From NCBI GenBank assembly GCA_965218875.1, contig OZ244707.1, forward strand, positions 2,108,001 to 2,172,000: DNA of 64,000 nt, given 5' to 3'. Within the stretch, counting starts at the first letter, position 1; each line of letters opens with the position of its first letter. The stretch comes from CBDCMJ01 sp965218875. Its GTDB lineage: Bacteria; Chloroflexota; Dehalococcoidia; Lucifugimonadales; UBA3495. This document shows, piece after piece, positions 17,082 through 23,645 of the stretch. Both the position numbers and the translations under genes were made by a program. Under the pieces are notes generated by a model, which worked only from the letters and a program-made list of their open reading frames with translations, made no database searches and was not told the DNA's origin.

Positions 17082-17210
17082 ATGCCGACCGGTTGGGTAA
17101 TGGCCCCCTTCGAAAACAAGCAGGGACGCTTCGACCAAGTCTGGAAATATGCCCGCGAGAATAATGTCATATCCATTGGATGGGACATGGGAGATTTTAG
17201 GGCGTGTTGA
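17082..17210 (+). pseudogene. N-terminal fragment of a WxxAP.. regulator/nuclease-type protein
   Basis: A 42-codon frame MPTGWVMAPFENKQGRFDQVWKYARENNVISIGWDMGDFRAC opens at ATG 17082 after GAGGAG. The wording resembles the N-terminus of EVE/PUA-like or restriction-associated proteins (a conserved W, ..GRFxxVWxYARENxxIxIGW). The frame then stops, and unrelated sequence follows, including a por fragment at 17341. I read it as the start of a gene whose body is lost. Family assignment is tentative. Confidence 0.4.
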
Positions 17211-17340
17211 CACAAGCGTCCAACATGTCACCCTGTGCATAGCCCAAGGGTTCGGAATGACATAGATGGGGAAACAGCAAGCAAATTAGTGTCGATACGC
17301 CTTGATTTATGGAAGGAACCAGCGAGTAGGTACGAGGAGG

Positions 17341-17465
17341 CGGACGGTTCGCCCACCTCACCCCGGAAGACAGAAAGTACTACCAGGAGAAGGTGGACGA
17401 CACCTGGGAGAAGTGGTACATGCCCGGGGTCATCCCCTTCACCATGAACGACGAGTAACACCGGT
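17341..17465 (+). pseudogene. 3' end fragment of a second porB
   Basis: About 117 coding bases, in frame, read RFAHLTPEDRKYYQEKVDD...MPGVIPFTMNDE and stop, matching the end of porB at 15910-16023 with a handful of substitutions (for example TWEKW for SWEKW). The match runs a few bases past the stop codon (AACACCGG). No upstream part of the gene is present. It is either a remnant of a deleted paralogous por operon or the scar of a duplication around the accessory genes at 16.0-17.3 kb. Confidence 0.85.
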
Positions 17466-17492
17466 GGCTCCGCCGCAGCAAAAGCTCCGACC

Positions 17493-17525
17493 GCAAAGGG
17501 GCGGGCACAATGCCCGCCCCTTTGC
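17493..17525. terminator. Strong hairpin, GCAAAGGGGCGGGC arms
   Basis: A perfect 14-bp stem (17493-17506 with 17512-17525) and a 5-base loop. No clear U-tract follows on the plus strand (TTGCGTTG), so termination is possible but unproven. It lies just past the por fragment stop and may be the original operon terminator carried with it. Confidence 0.5.
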
Positions 17526-17796
17526 GTTGCCCTTGGACCCTCGAAGTGGACGGACTCGGACGCCCACCCACCCCCAGGGCGGCCACAAGGGCCGCCCCTG
17601 CGCCGTGAGACGACGGAGGTACAAGGCCTACGCAGGTCAAGGCCAGAGTCGAAGTCCATCTTTCGAACGGGATTGATTTGGGCCCGACCACCCCGGTCGA
17701 CTCGGCTCCCGGGGAGTTTTTTGAGGCCGCTGCGAGGGTGCCTAGAAGGCGGACTGAGAATACGGGTCGCATTGGGTTGTCAGCCAGCACAGCCCT

Positions 17797-17828
17797 TTGA
17801 CAATTGATATCGTATTATGATATCAATT
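17797..17828 (+). promoter_or_regulatory. hicAB promoter with perfect palindromic operator
   Basis: TTGACA (17797-17802) is followed by a perfect inverted repeat AATTGATATC (17802-17811) and GATATCAATT (17819-17828) with 7-bp spacer. TATCAA (17821-17826) is 18 bp from the -35 box and lies within the right arm, so a protein bound to the dyad would cover the promoter. A start near 17833 would fall on the GTG of hicA, giving a leaderless message. HicB-type autoregulation is inferred. Confidence 0.65.
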
Positions 17829-17832
17829 ACAT

Positions 17833-18111
17833 GTGAGGACTCGGCATCGTCGGACCCTGGATGCGATATTCAAACGCCCCACCCAATCCAACATTCGTTG
17901 GGACGACATCGAGTCGCTGCTGAGGGCCGTCGGAGCCGCCATCGAGGAAGGGGCAGGGTCCCGTGTCATAGTCAAACTCAATGATCGAGTGGCAGTTTTT
18001 CACCGTCCTCATCCTCGCAAAGAAACGGACAGAGGGTCCGTAGGGTCCGTGGAAAGGTTTCTGAAGGAGGCTGGAATAACTCCTTGGGGCAATCAGGAGG
18101 CCAAACAATGA
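17833..18111 (+). CDS. hicA: HicA-like type II toxin
   Basis: A 92-residue HicA/YcfA-family protein (MRTRHRRTLDAIF, IRWDDIESLLRAVGAAI, RVAVFHRPHPRKETDRGSVGSVERFLKEAG). HicA toxins are small mRNA interferases with a dsRBD-like fold. In this subfamily the canonical GSH motif reads GSR and the conserved His is in FHRPHP, so the catalytic mechanism may differ. The start is GTG with no ribosome site, consistent with leaderless translation from the palindromic promoter. It overlaps hicB by 4 bp (ATGA). Confidence 0.8.
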   Translation: MRTRHRRTLDAIFKRPTQSNIRWDDIESLLRAVGAAIEEGAGSRVIVKLNDRVAVFHRPHPRKETDRGSVGSVERFLKEAGITPWGNQEAKQ

Positions 18112-18515
18112 TGGGATACAAAGGATACCACGCCGCCATGACTTTCGACGACGAGGCAGGCATATTCCACGGCGAAGTGTCGGACACCCGCGATGTCATT
18201 ACTTTTCAGGGAACATCCGTTGGGGAGCTTAGGGACGCCTTCAAAGTTTCCGTGGACGAATACCTCAGGGTGTGTGAGGAAATGGGCCGGGAGCCGGACA
18301 AGCCGTTCTCCGGGAAGATTCTGCTCAGAGTCAACCCCGAGATTCACCGGGCCGCATTTGCGACCGCCAGCGCTGAAGGGAAGAGCCTGAACTCCTGGCT
18401 GGCGGAGACGGTGGAGAGCGTTGTCGGCGCCGGTCCTGAGGAAACACCGGAAAAGGCGGCGCGGCCAAAGATGAGGAAACGGTCCAGGCAACCCGCCGTC
18501 AGCCCTGGGGAATGA
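18108..18515 (+). CDS. hicB: HicB-like type II antitoxin
   Basis: 135 residues. The N-terminal HicB fold (YKGYHAAMTFDDEAGIFHGEVSDTRDVITFQGTSVGELRDAFKVSVDEYLRVCEEMG) is a degraded RNase H-like domain that neutralises HicA. The C-terminal part (KILLRVNPEIHRAAFATASAEGKSLNSWLAETVESVV) is a ribbon-helix-helix DNA-binding domain, expected to bind the palindrome at 17802-17828. A basic tail follows. ATG 18108 is preceded by AGGAGG and overlaps the hicA stop. Confidence 0.88.
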   Translation: MMGYKGYHAAMTFDDEAGIFHGEVSDTRDVITFQGTSVGELRDAFKVSVDEYLRVCEEMGREPDKPFSGKILLRVNPEIHRAAFATASAEGKSLNSWLAETVESVVGAGPEETPEKAARPKMRKRSRQPAVSPGE

Positions 18516-18802
18516 CGATTAACTATTTCCAGGCGAGCTGACTGGAGACGGAGAACAATGGGCAGCAGAATGACGGGAGACCGAACACCAGGCAAGCCTA
18601 TCCGCCAGGCTTGACCTAGACACGGCCTCCGCGACCTGTCGGTCCTTCCAGCGGCTCCGACACGCCGTTGAAGAATTGGTTGGCGCCTTGGATAGGAATG
18701 CCGCCATCGTCTCACCAAATTTGGCCGGCTAAAGCCTCGCCAAGTTAATAGCGGTAATATCCCATGGTTCCGCGTGCGTGAACAGCGGACCGGGCAGGGT
18801 TC
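18516..18802. other. Intergenic, repeat and gene remnant
   Basis: A second copy of the short repeat GGCAGCAGAATGACGGGAGA lies at about 18561 (first at about 16271). From about 18578 to 18732 a frame without a start codon reads SARLDLDTASATCRSFQRLR...AIVSPNLAG and may be a remnant of a gene, but I cannot name it. No promoter is evident. Confidence 0.35.
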
Positions 18803-19186
18803 ATGGACCAGAGATTTGACATAACCTTCGACAAGGTTGCCAGGGCAGCGGAGATTTACTTCGTAGAGAAGGCTTCGAAATACAGGCGATATTGGTGCGC
18901 CTATCAACGCGTGAATTCGCAGGCCTTGCGGGATAGGTTGCTATACGACCCGGATGGGGATTCTCTGGATAAAGTCATCGGATTCCTCAACAATTGGCGA
19001 TGCCGCTTGAACTACGAAGCATTTCGGCCTGTTCTGTGCAACGCGCTGAAGGAAAACTCGGACCAGATATCATCCATTTATAATGACCACTTGGAATCGT
19101 CTTATTTGGATCAATCCAAAATGGGCCCTACCGTCGCTTCCAAGGTTCTCGCTGTGCTGAGCCCTGGGCTATTTGTACGGAAATGA
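18803..19186 (+). CDS. Unknown protein, probably truncated at the C-terminus
   Basis: 127 residues, AT-richer than the surroundings. It is mixed alpha-helical with FDKVARAAEIYFVEKASKYRRYWCAYQRV and ends TVASKVLAVLSPGLFVRK. Related proteins, as I remember them, continue after the ASKVL..L.P.LFV motif with a WD-containing segment, so this one probably ends early. I do not recognise a function. Its composition and position between a toxin-antitoxin module and other orphan genes suggest transfer. Confidence 0.5.
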   Translation: MDQRFDITFDKVARAAEIYFVEKASKYRRYWCAYQRVNSQALRDRLLYDPDGDSLDKVIGFLNNWRCRLNYEAFRPVLCNALKENSDQISSIYNDHLESSYLDQSKMGPTVASKVLAVLSPGLFVRK

Positions 19187-19370
19187 TTTTGGCGGCCCTT
19201 TTTCCTTAAGCAGTTTGATTAATTATTACCTTTGGCTTACCTTCACCCAATCGGAGACCATGTCATGAAGCTATATAAGCCGCCAATTATTCCTTACGAA
19301 CCCCCGGAGGACACCAACGGCATGTGTATGACAGAGGCCCCTGCTGGCGGGTTGCCGCGCCTGGGGAGAC

Positions 19371-19580
19371 ATGCCCTCGCAAGCGTTGGGGCACGTCCAA
19401 GGAGTGGCGGAAGCGATTACAGAGTCCTACGACTCACTACCAAGCGAAGGCGGCTTCATCAGTACTCCCTCGGGCCGGTATCTCCGTACTGAAAGTCGTG
19501 CCTCAACTCATAACGGGGTTATTCTAGCCAGGGTTAACATGCGTCTGTTCGCGGCAGACATTTGGGACCGGAGGAATTGA
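19371..19580 (+). CDS. Possible small unknown protein
   Basis: A 69-codon frame, ATG 19371 after GGGGAG, reading MPSQALGHVQGVAEAITESYDS...RLFAADIWDRRN. Its stop is one base before the GTG start of the coiled-coil gene at 19582, and that gene's GGAGG lies within it, a spacing typical of operons. Two other frames also stay open here (19265-19492 and 19324-19527), so the coding frame is uncertain. No family is recognised. Confidence 0.3.
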   Translation: MPSQALGHVQGVAEAITESYDSLPSEGGFISTPSGRYLRTESRASTHNGVILARVNMRLFAADIWDRRN

Positions 19581-19581
19581 C

Positions 19582-20151
19582 GTGCCTATACCGATATTGG
19601 GAGCGATAGTAGCGGTTGCAAAGGCGATACTGGGGAAAGCAGCAGTGCAGCAAGTGGCGACCAGGGCTGCTGTGGTAGCGTTCGACGCCTTTGTCAAAGA
19701 CGGCAAATCCGCCGACGAGAGTCGTTCCAAGGATGCGACTTACGAAGCTATCATTGCTCTTAGAGAGCAGGTTGAAGAACTGGCGGCCCATTCCATTGAA
19801 CAAAGGGAACTCATCTCTGAGATAGCGGCGCAGGGCCAAGACTTCACTTGGGCTTTGTCTGAAATCGCTAAGGAGTTAGAGGCCAACGACTCCAAGCAAT
19901 CAGAGCGGATCTCTCAAGTAACGTCCCACACGGATGCCCTTAGAGCACAGATGGAAGAACTGATAGCCCAGGCCGTCGAACAAAAGGAGCTCATCGCCAC
20001 TCAATCAGAAAGTATCTCTCAAGTAACGTCCGATGTTGAAACTCTTTCGCGGGGTCAGAGCGGATTGGCTCTCCGGATTAACATAAGCCTATTGGTTACC
20101 AGCGGCGCGGCTATCATAGCTATAGTAGCTCTGCTCTTAGCAGTGCTTTAG
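19582..20151 (+). CDS. Coiled-coil protein with C-terminal membrane anchor
   Basis: 189 residues. The N-terminal ~35 residues are mildly hydrophobic and alanine-rich. A long coiled coil follows (about 55-160) with near-repeats: EELAAHSIEQRELISEI and EELIAQAVEQKELIATQ, and two copies of SISQVTS/RISQVTS. A single hydrophobic helix (about 165-189, ISLLVTSGAAIIAIVALLLAVL) ends the protein, so it is probably tail-anchored with the coiled coil in the cytoplasm. The GTG start follows GGAGG. No known family; function unknown. Confidence 0.65.
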   Translation: MPIPILGAIVAVAKAILGKAAVQQVATRAAVVAFDAFVKDGKSADESRSKDATYEAIIALREQVEELAAHSIEQRELISEIAAQGQDFTWALSEIAKELEANDSKQSERISQVTSHTDALRAQMEELIAQAVEQKELIATQSESISQVTSDVETLSRGQSGLALRINISLLVTSGAAIIAIVALLLAVL

Positions 20152-20654
20152 GATGTGGTCCTAGACCTTGGATTCCAGGTGTTGCCTGGGCCACGAGACA
20201 ATCGGTTGCTCCGGTGTCCTCCGGGAACAGTCCCTCCCAGACCCCCTCCGGTTCGGCCACGTTTCTTATGGTCACGGTCACTTGCGTTGCCCCCATCGCA
20301 TACCCTCTTTGCCGCTGGAGTACCCATCCCTGTCATTCCGGCCGCCCAGCGCCCACCCCTGTCATTCCCTCTTTGCCGCTGGAGTACCCACCCCTGTCAT
20401 TCCGCGGCCGCGAAGCGGCGAGGAATCTAAGAATGCTCTAAACAAGTAGCTGAATACGCCACTTTTCGTATCTGGCTTCCGAGCTAATTGGAGCCTTATT
20501 CAGACCATTCCTAAAATGCAAAGCTGCCAGCCCCGGCCGCTGGTGATGCGCCGCTCGGCGCTCCCGCATTTTCGTCGCCCTCATACGGCCTCCGCAAGGT
20601 CGTGGTGCTTTCCGATTATAGCAGCGTGAGCCTGGACTCCGGCGGCCTCCCCCT
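20152..20654. repeat. Repeat-filled intergenic region
   Basis: About 20290-20430 holds GTCATTCC-type repeats separated by CGCTGGAGTACCCACCC-like units, ending in the GCGGCCGCGAAGCGGCGAGGAATCTAAG module. About 20516-20620 is a longer copy of the element at 4398-4460 and 5510-5570 (CCCCGGCCGC...CGCTCGGCGCTCCC...TTTCGTCGCCCTC). No gene is supported. Confidence 0.6.
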
Positions 20655-20815
20655 TGATCCAAAACTCACGACACTTCCCCCTTGCGCCCTCCGATGACCC
20701 CTCCCTACGCTGTTACTAGGCAGCTATCAGCGCCCTGCCAAATCTAATCGCCACTGAGGCCCATGGCTCGAAATGGCTCACAATGGCCCTGAAATAAAAA
20801 ACCCCGGCCTCTCCT
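20655..20815. repeat. Three-copy ~160-bp repeat, copy 1 (reverse orientation)
   Basis: In reverse complement this segment matches 30045-30215 and 39205-39366: a GGTTTTTTATTTC(A/G)GGGCCATT start, GAGCCATGGGCCT, a GCTGCCTA(T/G)TAACAG segment, GTAGGGAG and GGAAGTGTCG. In this copy the conserved block covers the 5' region and first ~12 codons of the HTH gene at 20773, so the repeat is the 5' end of a multi-copy gene. Confidence 0.75.
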
Positions 20816-21192
20816 CGCGCCAACAATCGGCCCTCCCCATACTCGCCGCCGCCCCCTCCATCGCCCAGGCCGCCCGCGTCTCCAAGGTGGGCCGCCGCAG
20901 CGGATGCACCTACCTCGGGACAGAAGGTTCACGCGTAGGGGCGAAAAATCTTTCGCCCCTACCGCCTAGGCGGCACCGCCGCGCGAAAAACTGCCTCCAC
21001 AGCCTCGCCTTTCAAGCCGTCGTTTGCCTCGGCGACCTCCTGGAGAGTCCGAACCCGGAAATCCGCCTCCGCGCCGTCCGTGCCATCCTCAGCGGCTCGA
21101 CCAAGTTTGGCGAAATCCAGGAGTTGCACGACCAGGTCCAGGCCTTGGAGGCCGCCCTGCCCCTTTGGACCGCCCAGCGGAAATCCAGGTAA
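20773..21192 (+). CDS. HTH protein resembling phage small-terminase-type proteins
   Basis: 139 residues. The N-terminal HTH (LSSRQQSALPILAAAPSIAQAARVSKVGRRS) is of the kind that precedes a C-terminal region with VVCLGDLLESPNPEIRLRAVRAILSGSTKFGEIQELHDQVQALEAAL, seen in small DNA-binding proteins annotated as phBC6A51-like or terminase-small-subunit-like. The segment SRVGAKNLSPLP is encoded by a 28-nt mobile hairpin (20935-20962), so the middle of the protein is disrupted. The TAA stop lies within the left end of the MITE at 21189. It is probably a decayed mobile gene. Confidence 0.5.
   Translation: MAHNGPEIKNPGLSSRQQSALPILAAAPSIAQAARVSKVGRRSGCTYLGTEGSRVGAKNLSPLPPRRHRRAKNCLHSLAFQAVVCLGDLLESPNPEIRLRAVRAILSGSTKFGEIQELHDQVQALEAALPLWTAQRKSR
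20935..20962. repeat. 28-nt mobile hairpin inside a coding frame
   Basis: GTAGGGGCGAAA-AATC-TTTCGCCCCTAC, identical to the hairpins at 672-699 and 4801-4828 and near-identical to those at 4999, 5201 and 5404. Here it lacks most of the flanking repeat and lies inside an open reading frame, which shows that the hairpin can move with little attached sequence. Confidence 0.8.
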
Positions 21193-21324
21193 CCGTTCAG
21201 ACTTGATGTGTATCCGTTCGTCCTGAGCGAAGCGAAGTGGAGCCGTAGGCGGAACGAAGCGCAGTCGAAGGGGCCTGTCCTGAGCCTGTCGAAGGGCCGG
21301 TTCTCCTTAAGTCTGAACAGTTAC
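21189..21324. repeat. MITE-like element, GTAACYGTTCAGACTT family, copy 2
   Basis: 136 bp bounded by GTAACCGTTCAGACTT (21189-21204) and AAGTCTGAACAGTTAC (21309-21324), a 15/16 inverted repeat. The interior is identical to copy 1 at 352-486 apart from one extra G. It separates the HTH gene from the next gene and supplies the stop codon of the former. Confidence 0.85.
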
Positions 21325-21405
21325 AAATCCATGTGAGCCTCAGCCCTTTGCGGGGTGCCCATCCCCGTTCGTGGTGAGACCTTCCAACCACTAGGAGAAA
21401 CCAAG

Positions 21406-21720
21406 ATGAACCTTAGCTCGTTGCGGGCCCGCGTCCGCTCCCTTCGCCGCAGAATGGCCCTGGCCTACGCCCAGGTCATGGTCCAACGCCAGGCCGACGA
21501 CCTCTGCACCCAATGGGCTGTCGCCCAGGCGGATAAACGGCCCACGCCCTCCCCCCAAGCCTTCGTCCGCCGGGTCGCCGCGGCGGGTTTCCATCTCTCC
21601 ACCTTCACCGGCGTCGTCCGCTACCTTGAGCGCTGCGCGGGGCTCCGCCAGAAGCCCACCCCGCCGCTCCTCCTGCGCGCCCTCCTCCCCTGGGCCGAGT
21701 ATCACTTCGGAGTCACTTGA
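21406..21720 (+). CDS. Unknown small protein downstream of the HTH gene
   Basis: 104 residues with ATG 21406 after AGGAGA. It is rich in Arg, Ala and Leu (SLRARVRSLRRRMALAYAQVMVQRQADDLCTQW) and has a second half FVRRVAAAGFHLSTFTGVVRYLERC...LLLRALLPW. No family is recognised. It was probably the operon partner of the HTH protein before the MITE entered between them. Confidence 0.5.
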   Translation: MNLSSLRARVRSLRRRMALAYAQVMVQRQADDLCTQWAVAQADKRPTPSPQAFVRRVAAAGFHLSTFTGVVRYLERCAGLRQKPTPPLLLRALLPWAEYHFGVT

Positions 21721-21877
21721 TATCCAACACCCCGGTTGTGAACGGTTCCTCTTGCTTCGACCCCTTGCCACTAACGTTTCCGGCGGTTAGAGTAGGTATC
21801 GTTTTGTCAGTCACCACTCCCCGGCCTCAGGGTCTCGACTAGCCGGGCCGGGGTAGACACCCTATAAGGGGGACCTG

Positions 21878-22975
21878 ATGCGTCTGGACCCGCTCAACCT
21901 CTACGACTACGAAGCCAGGGCCAAGCAGGTGTTGCCCCACAACGTGTGGGACTTCGTCGACGGCGGCGCCATGGACGAGACCACCAGCCGTCGCAACCGC
22001 TCCGCCTTCGAGGAGCTGACCCTGCGCCCCCGGTTCCTGCGGGACGTCGACCACCGGGACGTGTCCACCACCGTCCTCGGCCAGGAGATCAGCCTCCCGG
22101 TGATGATCGCCCCCGCTGGAATGCACGGCATCGTCCACCCCGAGGCGGAGGTGGCCACCGCCAAGGGCGCCGGAATGTCCGATACCCTGATGATGCTCAG
22201 CACCTCCTCCAACAGCAGCATGGAGGAAGTGGCCGAGGCGGCCACCGGCCCGCTGTGGTTCCAGCTATACCACCGCGGCTACGAGTACACGGAGATGCTG
22301 GTGCACCGGGCCGAGGAGGCGGGCTTCAAGGCCATCTGCATGACCGTGGACACCCCCGTTCCCAGTCCCAAGGAGCGGGACCTGCGCAACCGGTACGAGC
22401 GCAGGCTTGAGCTGGGCAACTTCCGGGGGATGGACCGGCCCAGCAGCGAGATCAGCGGTACCGACGACACCCCCAGCTGGGCGGTGTCCCGGGCCACCCC
22501 GCTGACCTGGCGGGAGCTGGAGTGGCTCCGCGACCTCACCTCCCTGCCCCTGGTGTTGAAGGGCATCCGCACCGCCGAGGACGCCCACGTGGCCGTCGAG
22601 TGCGGCGTGGAGGGCATCCTGGTGTCCACCCACGGCGGCCGGCAGTTGGACATGACGTTGGGCGCCATCGAGATGGTGCCCGAGGTGGTGGATGCCGTGG
22701 CGGGCCGCGCCGAGGTCTACGTCGACTCCGGAGTGCGTCGGGGCAGTGACGTGATCAAGGCTCTCGCGCTGGGCGCCAGGGCCGTGGCCATAGGTCGCCC
22801 GCTCTACTGGGGCTTGGCGGTGGACGGGGCTGACGGTGTTCACGGAATCCTGGAGCTGCTTCGGGAGGAGATAGACCGCTGCCTGGCCCTCTGCGGTCAG
22901 ACCAGCGTCAAAGAGTTGGAACCGGCGTTGATCAACGTTCCCTACAGTTGGGGCGCGAAGACCACGGCCCCCTAG
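21878..22975 (+). CDS. FMN-dependent alpha-hydroxy-acid oxidase/dehydrogenase
   Basis: A 365-residue TIM-barrel flavoenzyme of the glycolate oxidase/L-lactate dehydrogenase family, which oxidises 2-hydroxy acids to 2-oxo acids. Motifs seen: WDFVDGGAMDE (usually YYxxGAxDE), PVMIAPAGMHGIVHPEAE, LWFQLY, MTVDTPV, LVLKGI (catalytic-site Lys) and STHGGRQLD, where the catalytic His and Arg are kept but the usual Asn of SNHGGRQ is Thr. VDSGVRRGSDVIKALALGARAVAIGRPLYWG binds FMN phosphate. The substituted positions suggest a substrate other than lactate or glycolate. AAGGGGG precedes the ATG. It is monocistronic and converges on tenA. Confidence 0.9.
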   Translation: MRLDPLNLYDYEARAKQVLPHNVWDFVDGGAMDETTSRRNRSAFEELTLRPRFLRDVDHRDVSTTVLGQEISLPVMIAPAGMHGIVHPEAEVATAKGAGMSDTLMMLSTSSNSSMEEVAEAATGPLWFQLYHRGYEYTEMLVHRAEEAGFKAICMTVDTPVPSPKERDLRNRYERRLELGNFRGMDRPSSEISGTDDTPSWAVSRATPLTWRELEWLRDLTSLPLVLKGIRTAEDAHVAVECGVEGILVSTHGGRQLDMTLGAIEMVPEVVDAVAGRAEVYVDSGVRRGSDVIKALALGARAVAIGRPLYWGLAVDGADGVHGILELLREEIDRCLALCGQTSVKELEPALINVPYSWGAKTTAP

Positions 22976-22991
22976 CCCGCGCCGGAGAGGG

Positions 22992-23645
22992 TCACGCCGG
23001 CCACCGTTCCATGTTATAGGCCATGCCCCAGAACAGGTACTCGTAGCGGCTGCTGGTCAGGAAAGCCTCCCGCATGGCTTGCAGCTCTCCGGGACCGGCT
23101 TCTTGGGCCATCTCGTCCACGAACCCGGTCCAGGCGTCCACGCTGTCCTGCAGCATTCCCGCCACGTAGAACGCCGTCCACTGACCGTACAGCGGGTGCT
23201 CCGAGGGCCCTAGTTGGTCCCTGAGTTCATGATAGGTCCAGGGGCAAGGCAGCAGGGCGGCGGCGGTGGGGCCCAGGCCGTGCAGCGCCGCCGTCTTCAG
23301 CATGTGGTTCACGTAGGCCGTGTTGGTGGGAGACATGGGCGCCCTCTGGAGGGCCTCCAGGCTGACGCCCGCCTCCGCCGCCAGCTTGTGGTGCAGCGGC
23401 CGCTCCACCGGCGTGAGGACGCGGCGCGACAGATGCTCCAGGGTGCGGGAGTCGGGCGCCTTGGCCAAGGCCAGGGCCACCGTCCGGGCAAAACCCTCCA
23501 GGTAGTGGTAGTCCTGGGCCAGGTAGTACCGGAACTTGTCCAGGGGCAAGCTCCCGTCCCTGATCTCCAGCAAGAACGGCTGCCGGAAAATCCGTTCCCA
23601 TATGGGCCCGGCCTCGGCTCTAAGCTGCCGGCTAAAGCTGTCCAT
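22992..23645 (-). CDS. tenA: TenA/thiaminase II family protein
   Basis: 217 residues with the all-helical TenA fold: FRYYLAQDYHYLEGFARTVALALAKA, a Cys in LLPCPWTYHEL (the TenA nucleophile region), YGQWTAFYVAGMLQDSVDAW and FWGMAYNMERW. TenA proteins hydrolyse aminopyrimidine thiamin-salvage intermediates. The next-upstream gene is an acyl-CoA synthetase overlapping it by 14 bp, an unusual pairing that hints at a non-thiamin role or chance coupling. ATG 23645 follows GGAGGAGAGG. Confidence 0.88.
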   Translation of the reverse strand: MDSFSRQLRAEAGPIWERIFRQPFLLEIRDGSLPLDKFRYYLAQDYHYLEGFARTVALALAKAPDSRTLEHLSRRVLTPVERPLHHKLAAEAGVSLEALQRAPMSPTNTAYVNHMLKTAALHGLGPTAAALLPCPWTYHELRDQLGPSEHPLYGQWTAFYVAGMLQDSVDAWTGFVDEMAQEAGPGELQAMREAFLTSSRYEYLFWGMAYNMERWPA

